A stretch of 40,181 nucleotides of DNA from Nitrospira sp. (GCA_019636945.1 JAHBWO010000023.1:1-40181); one strand, 5' to 3'. Counted from the first letter of the stretch, positions 17,353 through 26,610 are shown. Notes: a model not told the origin generated them from the letters alone. A program made the numbers and translations.

Positions 17353-18516
17353 ATGCGCATTCTATATGCCGCCATGAAATATGACTATGGCCGTCCCAAC
17401 CAGGGGCCAAGTTTCGAGCACTATAATTTCTATCACGCCCTGATACATATGGGGCACGACATCATCTATTTCGATTTCATGAGCCTGCTGCAAGAGCACG
17501 GCCGAGCCTGGATGAATAACCGACTGGTGGAAGTAGCCAAGAGAGAGAAGCCGGATCTGATGTTCACCGTACTCTTCACCGACGAATTTGATGCTTCTGT
17601 TTTACGCGACGTGACGGAGGACATTGGGATTGTGACGCTCAACTGGTTTTGCGACGATCATTGGCGATTCGAACAGTACTCCCGCCTGTGGGCGCCGTGC
17701 TTCCAATGGGTTGTCACAACGGCCGAGAGTGCCCTCCCGAAGTATGCGCAGATCGGTTATCACAACGTCATCAAGAGTCAGTGGGCGTGCAACACTTTCT
17801 TATATCGCCGGATGAACCTTCCCCAGGACTACGATGTGACATTCATCGGGCAACCATATGGGACTCGCCGAACGATAATTGAGCAATTACGACACACTGG
17901 TATCAACGTCCGAACCTGGGGGCAGGGGTGGGACTCCGGGAGGGTCTCACAGGGCGACATGATCCAAATATTCAATCAGAGCAGGATCAATCTCAATTTG
18001 ACGGGGCCCTACGGTACCAGTTCACCCAATGGCAGGATCTCGTCTGCTGCAGAAAGCAGTATCACATCGCGCTTGCTTGACCGAATTCCGTTCGTGCGAG
18101 CGATGAAAATCACTGGCAAGGCTCTCGATCTGAATCAGAGGGCATCCTCTAGTGCGTGCGATCACAGCGAACCGGTAGGGGGACCGACAGAGCAAATCAA
18201 AGGACGAACCTTCGAGGTGCCAGGATGTGGTGGATTTCTGTTGACGGGAAAGGCGGACAACCTGTCTGAGTATTACGACATCGGGAAAGAGGTGGTCTGT
18301 TTTCATGATATTGACGACATGGTACAAAAAATTCGGTATTACTTGAAGCATGAGGATGAGCGCACGGCCATCGCCCGTGCTGGGTATGAGCGGACGCTTC
18401 GTGAGCATACATATGAACGGCGATTCAAGGAAATATTCGCACAGATAGGGTTGCGCGATAGATCCGTTAGTGAAAGCCACGGTGGTTCAATTTGCTCAGG
18501 GAATAGTGAAGGTTGA
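17353..18516 (+). CDS. CgeB-like glycosyltransferase, second copy
   Basis: The 387-residue protein shares the architecture of the gene at 5150-6310: VTLNWFCDDHWRFEQY, DVTFIGQPYGTRRTII, VRTWGQGWDSG, then the C-terminal FEVPGCGGFLLTGKADNLSE, YYDIGKEVVCFHDIDDM and LREHTYERRF. These are marks of CgeB/Glyco_trans_1_2 GT-B enzymes. A linker around residues 250-275 is Ser/Arg-rich and less conserved. It sits 18 bases after the GT4 gene. Both copies are probably glycosyltransferases of this locus acting on different acceptors. The catalytic activity is inferred only from the fold. Confidence 0.8.
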   Translation: MRILYAAMKYDYGRPNQGPSFEHYNFYHALIHMGHDIIYFDFMSLLQEHGRAWMNNRLVEVAKREKPDLMFTVLFTDEFDASVLRDVTEDIGIVTLNWFCDDHWRFEQYSRLWAPCFQWVVTTAESALPKYAQIGYHNVIKSQWACNTFLYRRMNLPQDYDVTFIGQPYGTRRTIIEQLRHTGINVRTWGQGWDSGRVSQGDMIQIFNQSRINLNLTGPYGTSSPNGRISSAAESSITSRLLDRIPFVRAMKITGKALDLNQRASSSACDHSEPVGGPTEQIKGRTFEVPGCGGFLLTGKADNLSEYYDIGKEVVCFHDIDDMVQKIRYYLKHEDERTAIARAGYERTLREHTYERRFKEIFAQIGLRDRSVSESHGGSICSGNSEG

Positions 18517-18681
18517 AAAGCTGGACTGTTTACCACGGATAATTTACGACTGGGGATACGAAAGAGGCGGTGTAAGCGGTTTTGCTGTACTCCTCCTGCA
18601 TAATGTCAAGGGAATAATGCCCAAATATGGGATGTAGCAGGTTATATTAGCCACCCGAAGTAAAGTGTGGAGAATGTATTC

Positions 18682-19689
18682 ATGCGCACTTCTGCGCTCT
18701 ATGATAAAGATCGGTCCGTTGCTTTTTATGAAGAGCGATATTCAGACGGGTCGCATTATATGGAGGAATGGCCGATTGAGAAAAAACGCCGCGTCTTTGA
18801 TGTAATCCGGAGCCTTAGGCTTCCACTCGAGGGAGAGGCTGTCGATTATGGATGTGGGAACGGCATTTTCACGGATGTGCTCAGGCAGGCATTGGCGCCA
18901 GGATGGAAGGTCTACGGTGTCGATGTCAGTGAGGCCGCTGTCGAACGCGCGAAAACACGATATCCTGAGTGTGCCTTCCATCTTACCAACGACCCAAGAC
19001 TCATCGGCAAGACATTCGATTTTGTCTTTACGCATCACGTGCTGGAGCACGTCTATGATGTGGCTCAGGTGCTTGATGAGATCACGGAACGGGCCAAACT
19101 GCATTCAACGGCGCTGCACATCTTGCCATGTGGGAATGCAGGCAGCTTTGAACATTCTATATGCCTGCTGCGGAAGGACGGGATCAACGCTAGCTTGGAG
19201 AATCGGTTTTTTTTCGAGGATGAAGGGCATGTACGGCGATTGACCTCCTCGGAGTTGTGTCGGCTGTGTCATGATAGAGGTTTTGTTTTGACAGAGGAAG
19301 GCTATAGCAATCAGTACTACGGTGCTATCGAATGGATCACACAAGCCGGGCCGCGTTTTATCGAGCTATTAACGGAGACGGCTCAGGCTATCAGCCCAAA
19401 AGCGAGAGGACGATTGAAGGCCATTCGCATCAGGCTCATGCTGTACTGGTGGATGAGACGGGCGGTACTTGAGCTTGAAAGTCGACTGGCCAGAGTCCCG
19501 AAGACATGGCGTAATTATGTTGCCATGCTGCTTCTTACGCTCCCGTATCTTTTCTCCAAACCAATCGATTTGTATCTGCATCGCAACGCAATTGCCGAGT
19601 GGAAAACAAGACAAACAGAGCCAAACGGCAGCGAAATGTATCTCAGCTTTACCCGCGGAAGGGGAAAGGCTTCGGACGCATCGGAGTGA
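18682..19689 (+). CDS. SAM-dependent methyltransferase with hydrophobic C-terminal region
   Basis: The 335-residue protein has VDYGCGNGIFTDVL as SAM motif I, VYGVDVSEAAVERAK after it, and FDFVFTHHVLEHVYDVAQVL as the strand-4 region. The last third contains a hydrophobic stretch, YVAMLLLTLPYLFSKPIDL, that could attach it to the membrane, unusual for this family. A GTG at 18667 is also possible, but the ATG at 18682 follows a GGAG ribosome site by nine bases and is preferred. A 165-base gap separates it from the previous gene, so it may have its own promoter. Confidence 0.82.
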   Translation: MRTSALYDKDRSVAFYEERYSDGSHYMEEWPIEKKRRVFDVIRSLRLPLEGEAVDYGCGNGIFTDVLRQALAPGWKVYGVDVSEAAVERAKTRYPECAFHLTNDPRLIGKTFDFVFTHHVLEHVYDVAQVLDEITERAKLHSTALHILPCGNAGSFEHSICLLRKDGINASLENRFFFEDEGHVRRLTSSELCRLCHDRGFVLTEEGYSNQYYGAIEWITQAGPRFIELLTETAQAISPKARGRLKAIRIRLMLYWWMRRAVLELESRLARVPKTWRNYVAMLLLTLPYLFSKPIDLYLHRNAIAEWKTRQTEPNGSEMYLSFTRGRGKASDASE

Positions 19690-19751
19690 ATTGCCAAGAT
19701 CGCTTTCAGTGAAGAGGCAAGAGGATCTCCTTGAATGACGGGGAAGCGTAC

Positions 19752-19774
19752 GGCTCACTGCTCGCTGAGTGACC
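19752..19774 (+). other. small imperfect hairpin in the gap before the GT2 gene
   Basis: GG-C-TCACT at 19752-19759 can pair with AGTGACC at 19768-19774 around an 8-base loop, with one bulged C. There is no T-run, so it is not a convincing terminator. The surrounding gap (19690-19954, 265 bases) shows no other supported feature or gene. Confidence 0.3.
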
Positions 19775-19954
19775 ACATGTGCTTGGAGGTGCTCAAAGAA
19801 TTATCTCTAGAATGATCCACGCATCACTGAGAACTCGTCAATTGGCCCGTGGGCACTCTACGGGATAATGGTATGTGGGGATGCTCGCTCGTCTTTGATC
19901 GAGAGCCAGCACCCGGCGAGCGTAAAGGAAGGTCACCATCCAAAGGATAAATCA

Positions 19955-21016
19955 GTGAGCGCCGTTATTCGAGTGAGTTGTCTATTAGCGGTATGGAACG
20001 GGGAGGCCTATGTCGCTGACGCCATTCGCAGTGTATTGGATCAAACGTTCGGTGATTTTGAATTGATCACCATCGACGATGGATCAACAGATGGGACAGC
20101 AACCATTTTGCGACGATTTCAGCGTGAAGATGCACGTGTTCGAGTGTTCACTCAGCCCCATACTGGCCTTATCTCTGCATTAAATCGTGGAGTGTCCCTT
20201 GCGACCGGTGAATACATTGCTCGCATGGATGCCGATGACCTCTGTATGCCTCAACGGTTTTCGAGCCAGGTGCAATATATGGATAGGCATCGCGCCATTG
20301 GTATTTGTGGCACATGGGTGGAGACATTCGGAAGTGGAAGAGCCGAAGTAGTGCGGTATCCATGTGATGATGCGACTATTCGAAGTCGGTTGCTATTCGA
20401 CTCCTCGTTAGCCCATCCATCCGTCATAATGCGGAGGCAAACCCTGGAGTCTCATGGTCTCAGTTATGACACGTTGGCATTGCATGCAGAGGACTACGAT
20501 TTATGGGTGAGGGCAGCACCACATACCCGCTTCGCAAACATTCCAGAGGCCTTGTTACGTTACCGCATTCACCCGGAACAGGTGGGACAGCGGCATGGGG
20601 GTAAACAAGAGGCGTCAACCCGACGGATTCGGTTGACGCAGCTACATGGCATGGGCATTAAGCCTTCGGAGTACGAAACAGATCTCCATCAGTCTCTATG
20701 CCAATGGGAGTTCAGCTCAGCACCTGAATACTTACGTACGACACGTGCTTGGTTGTGTCAGCTAATGGCGGTCAACTCAAAAGCTCGGAACTACCCCATG
20801 AAGGAATTCAGAATGGTTCTGAGTCGGCGATGGGCCGATGTGTGTGTGGCTGCAACCACTGGAGGGATTCGTACGCTCATGGAGTTTTGGCGGGCCCCTC
20901 GCCTGGCGCGCTCTGGACTGAGTCCGATGTCCCATCTCAAGTTTGTAGTGAAATGCCTGGTGAGGCAAGATCCGAGCAAGCCGTTCATGATCATCAATAA
21001 TGCCATGCCCCGATGA
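19955..21016 (+). CDS. GT2 family glycosyltransferase
   Basis: The 353-residue GT-A enzyme has VSCLLAVWNGEAYVADAI, ELITIDDGSTDGT and IARMDADDLCMPQR with the metal-binding DADD. ALHAEDYDLWVRA marks the acceptor side. It is a close relative of the GT2 at 14805-15818, suggesting an old duplication. The frame is open from an ATG at 19868, but that adds 29 residues with no family similarity. The GTG at 19955 has AAAGGA seven bases before it and starts right at the GT2 fold, so I chose it. The gene end overlaps the next start by 17 bases. Confidence 0.88.
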   Translation: MSAVIRVSCLLAVWNGEAYVADAIRSVLDQTFGDFELITIDDGSTDGTATILRRFQREDARVRVFTQPHTGLISALNRGVSLATGEYIARMDADDLCMPQRFSSQVQYMDRHRAIGICGTWVETFGSGRAEVVRYPCDDATIRSRLLFDSSLAHPSVIMRRQTLESHGLSYDTLALHAEDYDLWVRAAPHTRFANIPEALLRYRIHPEQVGQRHGGKQEASTRRIRLTQLHGMGIKPSEYETDLHQSLCQWEFSSAPEYLRTTRAWLCQLMAVNSKARNYPMKEFRMVLSRRWADVCVAATTGGIRTLMEFWRAPRLARSGLSPMSHLKFVVKCLVRQDPSKPFMIINNAMPR

Positions 21017-21959
21017 CATATTAATCAGTGTCGTGCTCTGCACCTACAACCGCTGCGACTTGATGACGGCAGCATTGAGGAGTGTGTGCGAACAATCATT
21101 TTCTCCATCACGCTATGAAGTGCTTGTGGTTGATAACAATTCGTCAGATGCGACGAAGCAATGTGTCCTTGCATTGACCCATCAATTTCCACATGTTCGA
21201 TATCTGTTTGAGAATAGGCAAGGCCTCTCGCATGCACGTAACGCCGGCTTTCGTGCCGCACAAGGCTTGTATGTCGCCTACGCTGACGATGATGCCACAG
21301 TTCCCAAGGATTGGTTATGTGTGGCCCAGAACATCATTGAGCAAATAGCCCCTGCAATGTTTGGCGGCCCGTATCACCCTTTCTACATTGGCTCAAAACC
21401 GCAATGGTATCACGATAAGTACGGAAGTTATGACCTTGGGGTCGTAGCAAAAGAGCTCGCTAGGGACGAATATCTGTGTGGAACGAACATGTTCTTTCGC
21501 CGCACCCTACTAGAACGACTGGAAGGGTTTAGCACAGAGGTCGGCATGATGGGCAACCGACTGGGTTACGGGGAAGAGACGGTTATTCAACGACGAATCA
21601 CCAGAGAGTATCCCAACGAAGTCGTTTACTACGATCCAAGACTCATTGTGTCTCATCTCGTGCGGCCGGAGAAGATGAACATTTTCTGGTGTGCCAAACA
21701 GATGTTTGTATCAGGACGAGATTGGCAACGTGTGGTGTACGACACGACGACGGAACGGATCCATGCGATTCTCTCTTGCCTTCGTGCCGTACGCGCGCTG
21801 CTCGAATTGGTCAAAGGATTCTTACTCGGCTATCTGAGGAGAGATCGCATCCGCTATCCCTACATCGAAAACTATCTCTATGAAGTGGTCTTTGTTCATC
21901 TCCAAACACTCGGCAGCACGTACGAACAAGTCACTCATCGCGCGAAACAAGGCGGCTAA
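21000..21959 (+). CDS. GT2 family glycosyltransferase
   Basis: The 319-residue GT-A protein shows ISVVLCTYNRCDLMTAAL, EVLVVDNNSSDAT and VAYADDDATVPKDWL, the last with the acidic metal site. NRQGLSHARNAGFRAAQG is the standard GT2 helix region. The segment GFSTEVGMMGNRLGYGEET corresponds to the acceptor-side EE motif of rhamnosyl/galactosyl-type GT2 enzymes. It overlaps the preceding GT2 by 17 bases and is followed six bases later by the amidotransferase, indicating one transcript. Donor unknown. Confidence 0.9.
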   Translation: MPCPDDILISVVLCTYNRCDLMTAALRSVCEQSFSPSRYEVLVVDNNSSDATKQCVLALTHQFPHVRYLFENRQGLSHARNAGFRAAQGLYVAYADDDATVPKDWLCVAQNIIEQIAPAMFGGPYHPFYIGSKPQWYHDKYGSYDLGVVAKELARDEYLCGTNMFFRRTLLERLEGFSTEVGMMGNRLGYGEETVIQRRITREYPNEVVYYDPRLIVSHLVRPEKMNIFWCAKQMFVSGRDWQRVVYDTTTERIHAILSCLRAVRALLELVKGFLLGYLRRDRIRYPYIENYLYEVVFVHLQTLGSTYEQVTHRAKQGG

Positions 21960-21965
21960 CGAGAC

Positions 21966-23942
21966 ATGTGTGGAATAGCAGGACTGATCGCCACAGAACC
22001 ACTGACGCGAGATCACCGATCCCGTGTCAGAGCCATGAGTGCCGCTATGGTCCATCGAGGGCCTGACGGGGAAGGCAGTTTTCATGATGGACCGATCGCC
22101 TTGACCACGCGTCGATTGAGCATCATTGATCTCCATGGGGGACGGCAACCCCTCTTGAATGAGGACGGTTCACTAGTACTGATTGCCAATGGAGAAATTT
22201 ACAATCATGTAGAACTACGCGATCTGCTTCGCTCCCAGGGACATCGATTCAAATCCGGCAGTGACTGCGAAGTGATCGTCCATCTTTACGAACAGTATGG
22301 GTTCGAATGCGTGAAGCACCTGAGAGGGATGTTCGCGTTCGCCCTCTGGGACTCCCGCCGTCGACGGTTGATGCTAGCGCGTGATCGAATGGGGGAGAAG
22401 CCACTGTATCTCCACATCGGACCACGTGAGATCTACTTTGCGTCCGAGCTCAAAGGACTCCTGGCGGCCGGCGGTATCCCTCTTGCGCTGGATCCAACTG
22501 CGGTGAACCTCTACTTTCACTATGGCTATGTCCCTGAGCCGATGACCCCGCTACAAGGGGTGTGCAAGCTTCCGGCGGCTCATGTCCTCACAATCGATGC
22601 GGACAGTTGGGAACAGAAGCAGTGGTGCTACTGGCGCATGGAGGATGTTCCGGCACGCACTGAGAATCCGGTCGAAGCCATCCAACATGAATTAGAGACG
22701 ATCAGTTCACTCATCGTCCGTTCGGATGTTCCAATTGGAATCGCCTTGAGTGGGGGACTCGACTCAAGCGCAATTGCCGCAATGACATCTCACCGATATC
22801 CCGGCGTGATACAGGCATTCACAGTCGGCTATCGAGAGAAGAGTCGACACGATGAACGAGATGAGGCCAAGGCTTTTGCTAAATTTCTCGACATGCCCGT
22901 TCATGATATTGAGCTGTGTGCCGATGACGTGGCGACATTTTTCCCCGAGTTGATGTATTGGCTCGACGATCCGATCGCGGATATTTCCGCGTTTGGCTAT
23001 TACTCGGTCATGAAGGCTGCCAAGGCCCACGGAGTCTCCGTGATGCTTCAGGGCCATGGAGGGGATGAACTCTTCTGGGGGTATCCCTGGGTACGTGAGG
23101 CGGTGACGCAGACGATGAGAAAGTTGAAGGGACAGATGTCCGGCGACTTCAACTTCCGTGACTATGTGACGCTGACGACTCCTGCCTATTGGTCGCTGTG
23201 GGGTGTGAAGGAATGGTTCAAATCTGGCGCTGGTCTAAGACCTTCATGGGAAGCCTATTTACGCGACCGGTCAAGCCCACAGGATCAGCTTGTGTTCTAT
23301 GACCTGACACCAGATTTTCAACTAGCTCGCAAGGGAGTCGGGGACCTGTACAGCAAGGCGTTTCTCGACCAGTTGCAAGAGACAGCGGTGTACGATGTCT
23401 TCACAATCCCGTTTCCTCGGCCAACGGTTGACATTTTACTGACCCAGCTCATCTGCCAAACATACTTGCAAGAAAACGGCATTGCACAGGGAGACCGCCT
23501 CAGTATGGCTTCCTCAGTCGAGCTACGGCTTCCCCTGGTCGATTACCGGCTGGTGGAGACCGTCATCGGATTGCGCAAAGCTTCGTCTGATCATTCGCTT
23601 CCTCCGAAGGCCTGGCTCCGTCAGGCACTAAGCAGCATGGTGCCTGAATGGGTGTTGAATCGTCCAAAGCGAGGGTTCACCCCCCCCCTGCAGGAATGGC
23701 ATAAGGCGATCTTCGCCGCTCACGGAGCGACGCTTGATAATGGCTTCCTCGTGGAGGCCGGTGTCTTGAAGCACGCAAGCGCACGAGAACTTTCAAAAGG
23801 TCCATATCCAGCTGGAGCCGGAGCTCCGCTTTCTTTCAAAGCCCTGACACTTGAACTCTGGAGCAGGAAGCTTGCCGCGTTGACAACACAGACTCGGCAA
23901 TCCGACCCATGCTCGCAGCTTGAGCAAAGGAAGGCAGCCTAG
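21966..23942 (+). CDS. asnB: glutamine-dependent asparagine synthase family amidotransferase (AsnB-like)
   Basis: The 658-residue protein begins MCGIAGLI, so Cys2 is the glutaminase nucleophile after Met removal. The class II GATase domain (2-~200) includes HRGPDGEG and ANGEIYNH. The synthase domain carries the PP-loop IALSGGLDSSAIAAM (259-273) for ATP/AMP chemistry, then GHGGDELFWGY and MASSVELRLPLVD. Length is close to the ~600-640 residues of AsnB. True AsnB makes asparagine, but copies inside O-antigen loci (for example WbpS in Pseudomonas) amidate uronic acids. This one lies between GT genes, so I favour sugar amidation here; asparagine synthesis remains possible. Confidence 0.92.
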   Translation: MCGIAGLIATEPLTRDHRSRVRAMSAAMVHRGPDGEGSFHDGPIALTTRRLSIIDLHGGRQPLLNEDGSLVLIANGEIYNHVELRDLLRSQGHRFKSGSDCEVIVHLYEQYGFECVKHLRGMFAFALWDSRRRRLMLARDRMGEKPLYLHIGPREIYFASELKGLLAAGGIPLALDPTAVNLYFHYGYVPEPMTPLQGVCKLPAAHVLTIDADSWEQKQWCYWRMEDVPARTENPVEAIQHELETISSLIVRSDVPIGIALSGGLDSSAIAAMTSHRYPGVIQAFTVGYREKSRHDERDEAKAFAKFLDMPVHDIELCADDVATFFPELMYWLDDPIADISAFGYYSVMKAAKAHGVSVMLQGHGGDELFWGYPWVREAVTQTMRKLKGQMSGDFNFRDYVTLTTPAYWSLWGVKEWFKSGAGLRPSWEAYLRDRSSPQDQLVFYDLTPDFQLARKGVGDLYSKAFLDQLQETAVYDVFTIPFPRPTVDILLTQLICQTYLQENGIAQGDRLSMASSVELRLPLVDYRLVETVIGLRKASSDHSLPPKAWLRQALSSMVPEWVLNRPKRGFTPPLQEWHKAIFAAHGATLDNGFLVEAGVLKHASARELSKGPYPAGAGAPLSFKALTLELWSRKLAALTTQTRQSDPCSQLEQRKAA

Positions 23943-24002
23943 GCCACCCAGATCTCGACATCACGACACGCATGCGGCATTACCCCAAGAGGATGTTGCG
24001 TT

Positions 24003-24923
24003 ATGGCTCCCGCTCCTATCGCGCTCTTTGCCTATAATCGGCCTGTCCATCTGGCTCGAACACTATCGGCCTTGCAGGCGAATCCATTGGCGCATGAGTC
24101 GGAGCTTTTTGTCTTTAGCGACGGACCGAAGCACCCTCAGGACAGGTCAGCTGTGGACGCAGTCCGCCGGGTCATTGAGCAGTGTGAAGGCTTCGGTCGA
24201 GTATCCGTGCAGGAGCAGCCAACCAATCTTGGGCTTGCTCAATCAATCATTGGTGGAGTGACGAAGCTCGTTGAGCGGTATGGTCGCATCATTGTTGTCG
24301 AAGACGATCTCGTCGTCGCACCAGGATTTCTCAGTTTTATGAACCAGGCGCTTTCACAGTTCTTGACTGAAACCCGAGTGATGCAAATCGCAGGGTATAT
24401 GTTTCCAATTCCGCAGGCAGTCGCGCTCGGTGACGTCTTTTTCGCTCGGCAAGCCGCCAGTTGTGGCTGGGCAACATGGGCGAGAGCCTGGAAGCACTTC
24501 AGCGCTAACTCTGACGAATTGTCCAGACAGATCGGTCTTACGGGTCGACGTCATGAATTCGATCTTGATGGAACCTATCCCTACTTCGCACATCTGAGAA
24601 AACAAGCTGAAGGACAACTTGATGTGTGGGGGGTGCGGTGGCACGCCAGCATGTTCTTACACAATGGACTCTGTCTCTATCCGACCCAATCTCTTGTCTC
24701 AAATATAGGAATGGACGGCAGCGGAATGCATTGTCAACCAACGACGATTCTTGACGTTTCATTGAGCCCTCTCACCGCATGGAATCTCTCGGTACCGATT
24801 GAAGAATCTCCGGTCGGGCGTGAGTTACTGAAGCGTTTTGCCGTGGAATCTCAACGCAAGATGAGCACATCGCTGATTCGGAGAATGATGAACAAGCTCT
24901 ATCATTTCATGAGTGGCCAATAG
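24003..24923 (+). CDS. GT-A fold glycosyltransferase
   Basis: The 306-residue protein starts with APIALFAYNRPVHLARTLSA, then ELFVFSDGPKHPQD and IIVVEDDLVVAPGFLSFMNQ. This is the pattern of a GT-A group related to GNT-I/GT2 enzymes in bacterial surface loci, with EDD at the metal site. QAASCGWATWARAWKHF and LDVWGVRWHASMFLHNGLCL are also family-typical. AAGAGGA lies nine bases before the ATG at 24003. It sits 60 bases after the amidotransferase gene. Function in chain assembly is inferred from fold and context. Confidence 0.82.
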   Translation: MAPAPIALFAYNRPVHLARTLSALQANPLAHESELFVFSDGPKHPQDRSAVDAVRRVIEQCEGFGRVSVQEQPTNLGLAQSIIGGVTKLVERYGRIIVVEDDLVVAPGFLSFMNQALSQFLTETRVMQIAGYMFPIPQAVALGDVFFARQAASCGWATWARAWKHFSANSDELSRQIGLTGRRHEFDLDGTYPYFAHLRKQAEGQLDVWGVRWHASMFLHNGLCLYPTQSLVSNIGMDGSGMHCQPTTILDVSLSPLTAWNLSVPIEESPVGRELLKRFAVESQRKMSTSLIRRMMNKLYHFMSGQ

Positions 24924-25095
24924 GCGTTCTATTTTCCCGTTGCGAGGCGGCAGGGGGGTGGACGGTCTTGTGTCAGTTCACAAACCACGTAACTAGATTA
25001 CACACACAAGCGGGAAAGCAGGATAGTTGAATTGACTTCGCGACTCCGTACGGTGGTGGGTAGAATGACGCGGACAGTATCTTCTGCCCTGAAGC

Positions 25096-25806
25096 ATGAG
25101 GAATAGAAGGGACGATGGTTCGCCCATGCCGACGCGTAGTTGGTTACAACAGGAATTCGGTTACGGCTACGACAGTGGCAATGTGCTGTCCTGGATACCG
25201 GGGTGGGTCCGGTTTTCCGAGGAACGGAGAAGCGGGGGATCATACCGACGAGTCTTCAACAAAGCGGTCAGGCCGTATCTCCATCCAAGCTCGAGGGTAC
25301 TTGAACTTGGACCAGGCAAAGGGTCCTGGTCTCGCGCGATTCTCAGGTGTATTCCTGATGGCGAATTGCACACGGTTGACTTCCAAGATGTCACCCGATG
25401 GTTGAGTCCCGATGCGTATACCGGAAGGCTGACCTGCCACCACGTTCAGGACAACAGCTTCCGGAAGCTACCTGATGCATACTTCGACCTCTTCTGGTCG
25501 TTCGGGGTGCTCTGCCATAACGAATCGGCTTCGATCCTGGAAATCCTTCAATCTGCTCGTCGCACAATGAAGCGAGGAGGGGTCTCGATCCATCAGTATG
25601 GAGACTGGATCAAACTGGAGCGGTTCGGCTGGAATCGTGGAGGTGTTCCCCAGACGTTCAAGACACAGAGCGACGAGAATATTTGGTGGCCACGCAATGA
25701 TCAACAGGCCATGACAAAGCTTGCACGTGAAGCGGGTTGGGATGTGCTCTGCGCCGACTTGAACCTGCTCCGGCGGGATTCCCTCATCTTCCTGCGCAAC
25801 CCATAG
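25096..25806 (+). CDS. class I SAM-dependent methyltransferase
   Basis: The 236-residue enzyme shows SRVLELGPGKGSWSRAILRC as motif I, HTVDFQDVTRW at strand 2, and FDLFWSFGVLCHNESASI after strand 4. The N-terminus (residues 11-45) is rich in Tyr, Trp and Gly and precedes the SAM fold. An in-frame ATG at 25126 would remove ten residues and is also possible; neither has a strong ribosome site. It is the first of four consecutive methyltransferase genes and follows a 172-base gap (24924-25095) in which I see no gene. Probably sugar O-methylation. Confidence 0.82.
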   Translation: MRNRRDDGSPMPTRSWLQQEFGYGYDSGNVLSWIPGWVRFSEERRSGGSYRRVFNKAVRPYLHPSSRVLELGPGKGSWSRAILRCIPDGELHTVDFQDVTRWLSPDAYTGRLTCHHVQDNSFRKLPDAYFDLFWSFGVLCHNESASILEILQSARRTMKRGGVSIHQYGDWIKLERFGWNRGGVPQTFKTQSDENIWWPRNDQQAMTKLAREAGWDVLCADLNLLRRDSLIFLRNP

Positions 25807-25836
25807 TCATCGTCTTCTCTCGTTGATGAGGTCACT

Positions 25837-26610
25837 GTGCTGGACAGACTGGTTGACCCTCTCCGTGCTCTCGTCAAGCAGTGGTGCTTGACCAACCGAC
25901 ACATAGTGAACCACGAACCCTGTCCCGCACTGCAATGCACGCAGCATGGAGACGAGGACACGGTGCAATTCGTTCAGCCCTATACCATGACATCCCCGGA
26001 ACGGATTTACGCGCTCTGCTCGGCCATCCGCTATGTCGAACAGGCGCGAATCGAAGGGGCCGTGGTCGAATGCGGGGTCTGGCGTGGGGGAAGCATGATG
26101 GCGGTCGCGCGAACGCTCATCAACTGTGGAAGAACGGATCGCGCCCTGTATCTATTTGACACCTTTGAGGGCATGACCAAACCTGGACCGCTTGATATCT
26201 CTCTGAACGGGGATTCTGCAGAGAACCTTCTGAAGCGATCGGCAAGAACGGAAGAAGACACACTCTGGTGCTATGCGCCGATTGAACGAGTAGTGGAGTC
26301 CCTCGCGCTGACACAGTACCCCACATCACATCTCCATCTTGTTCCCGGACCGGTTGAACAGACACTGGCTGTCTCAGCTCCTGAGCAAATCGCCCTCTTG
26401 CGGTTAGACACGGACTGGTATGCATCGACCAAGCATGAATTGGAGGTGCTCTTTCCCAAACTCTCTCCAGGTGGAGTGGTGATTATCGACGACTATGGTC
26501 ATTGGCAGGGCGCCCGTCGAGCGGTTGACGAGTATCTGCAGCAACACCAGATCATGATGGAGCTCCATGCAATCGACTATACGGGTCGAATCGGAGTAAA
26601 GACAAGTTGA
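25837..26610 (+). CDS. TylF/MycF-type macrocin O-methyltransferase family protein
   Basis: The 257-residue protein matches the TylF/MycF family: MTSPERIYALCSAIRYVEQA leading into GAVVECGVWRGGSMMAVA (SAM site), YLFDTFEGMTKP, then LLRLDTDWYASTKHELEVLF and GGVVIIDDYGHWQGARRAVD. The aspartates in LDTD and IIDDYGHW match the metal-binding and catalytic positions known for MycF. Family members O-methylate sugars (macrocin, mycinamicin) or other hydroxyls, with Mg2+. Translation probably starts at GTG 25837. It overlaps the next gene by 4 bases (TTGA). Here it likely methylates a deoxysugar of the surface glycan. Confidence 0.9.
   Translation: MLDRLVDPLRALVKQWCLTNRHIVNHEPCPALQCTQHGDEDTVQFVQPYTMTSPERIYALCSAIRYVEQARIEGAVVECGVWRGGSMMAVARTLINCGRTDRALYLFDTFEGMTKPGPLDISLNGDSAENLLKRSARTEEDTLWCYAPIERVVESLALTQYPTSHLHLVPGPVEQTLAVSAPEQIALLRLDTDWYASTKHELEVLFPKLSPGGVVIIDDYGHWQGARRAVDEYLQQHQIMMELHAIDYTGRIGVKTS

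Noticed and set aside
18517..18681. promoter before the methyltransferase at 18682
   Set aside because: TATATT-like and CATAAT-like hexamers exist, but no -35 box lies at a suitable distance, so I do not call one.
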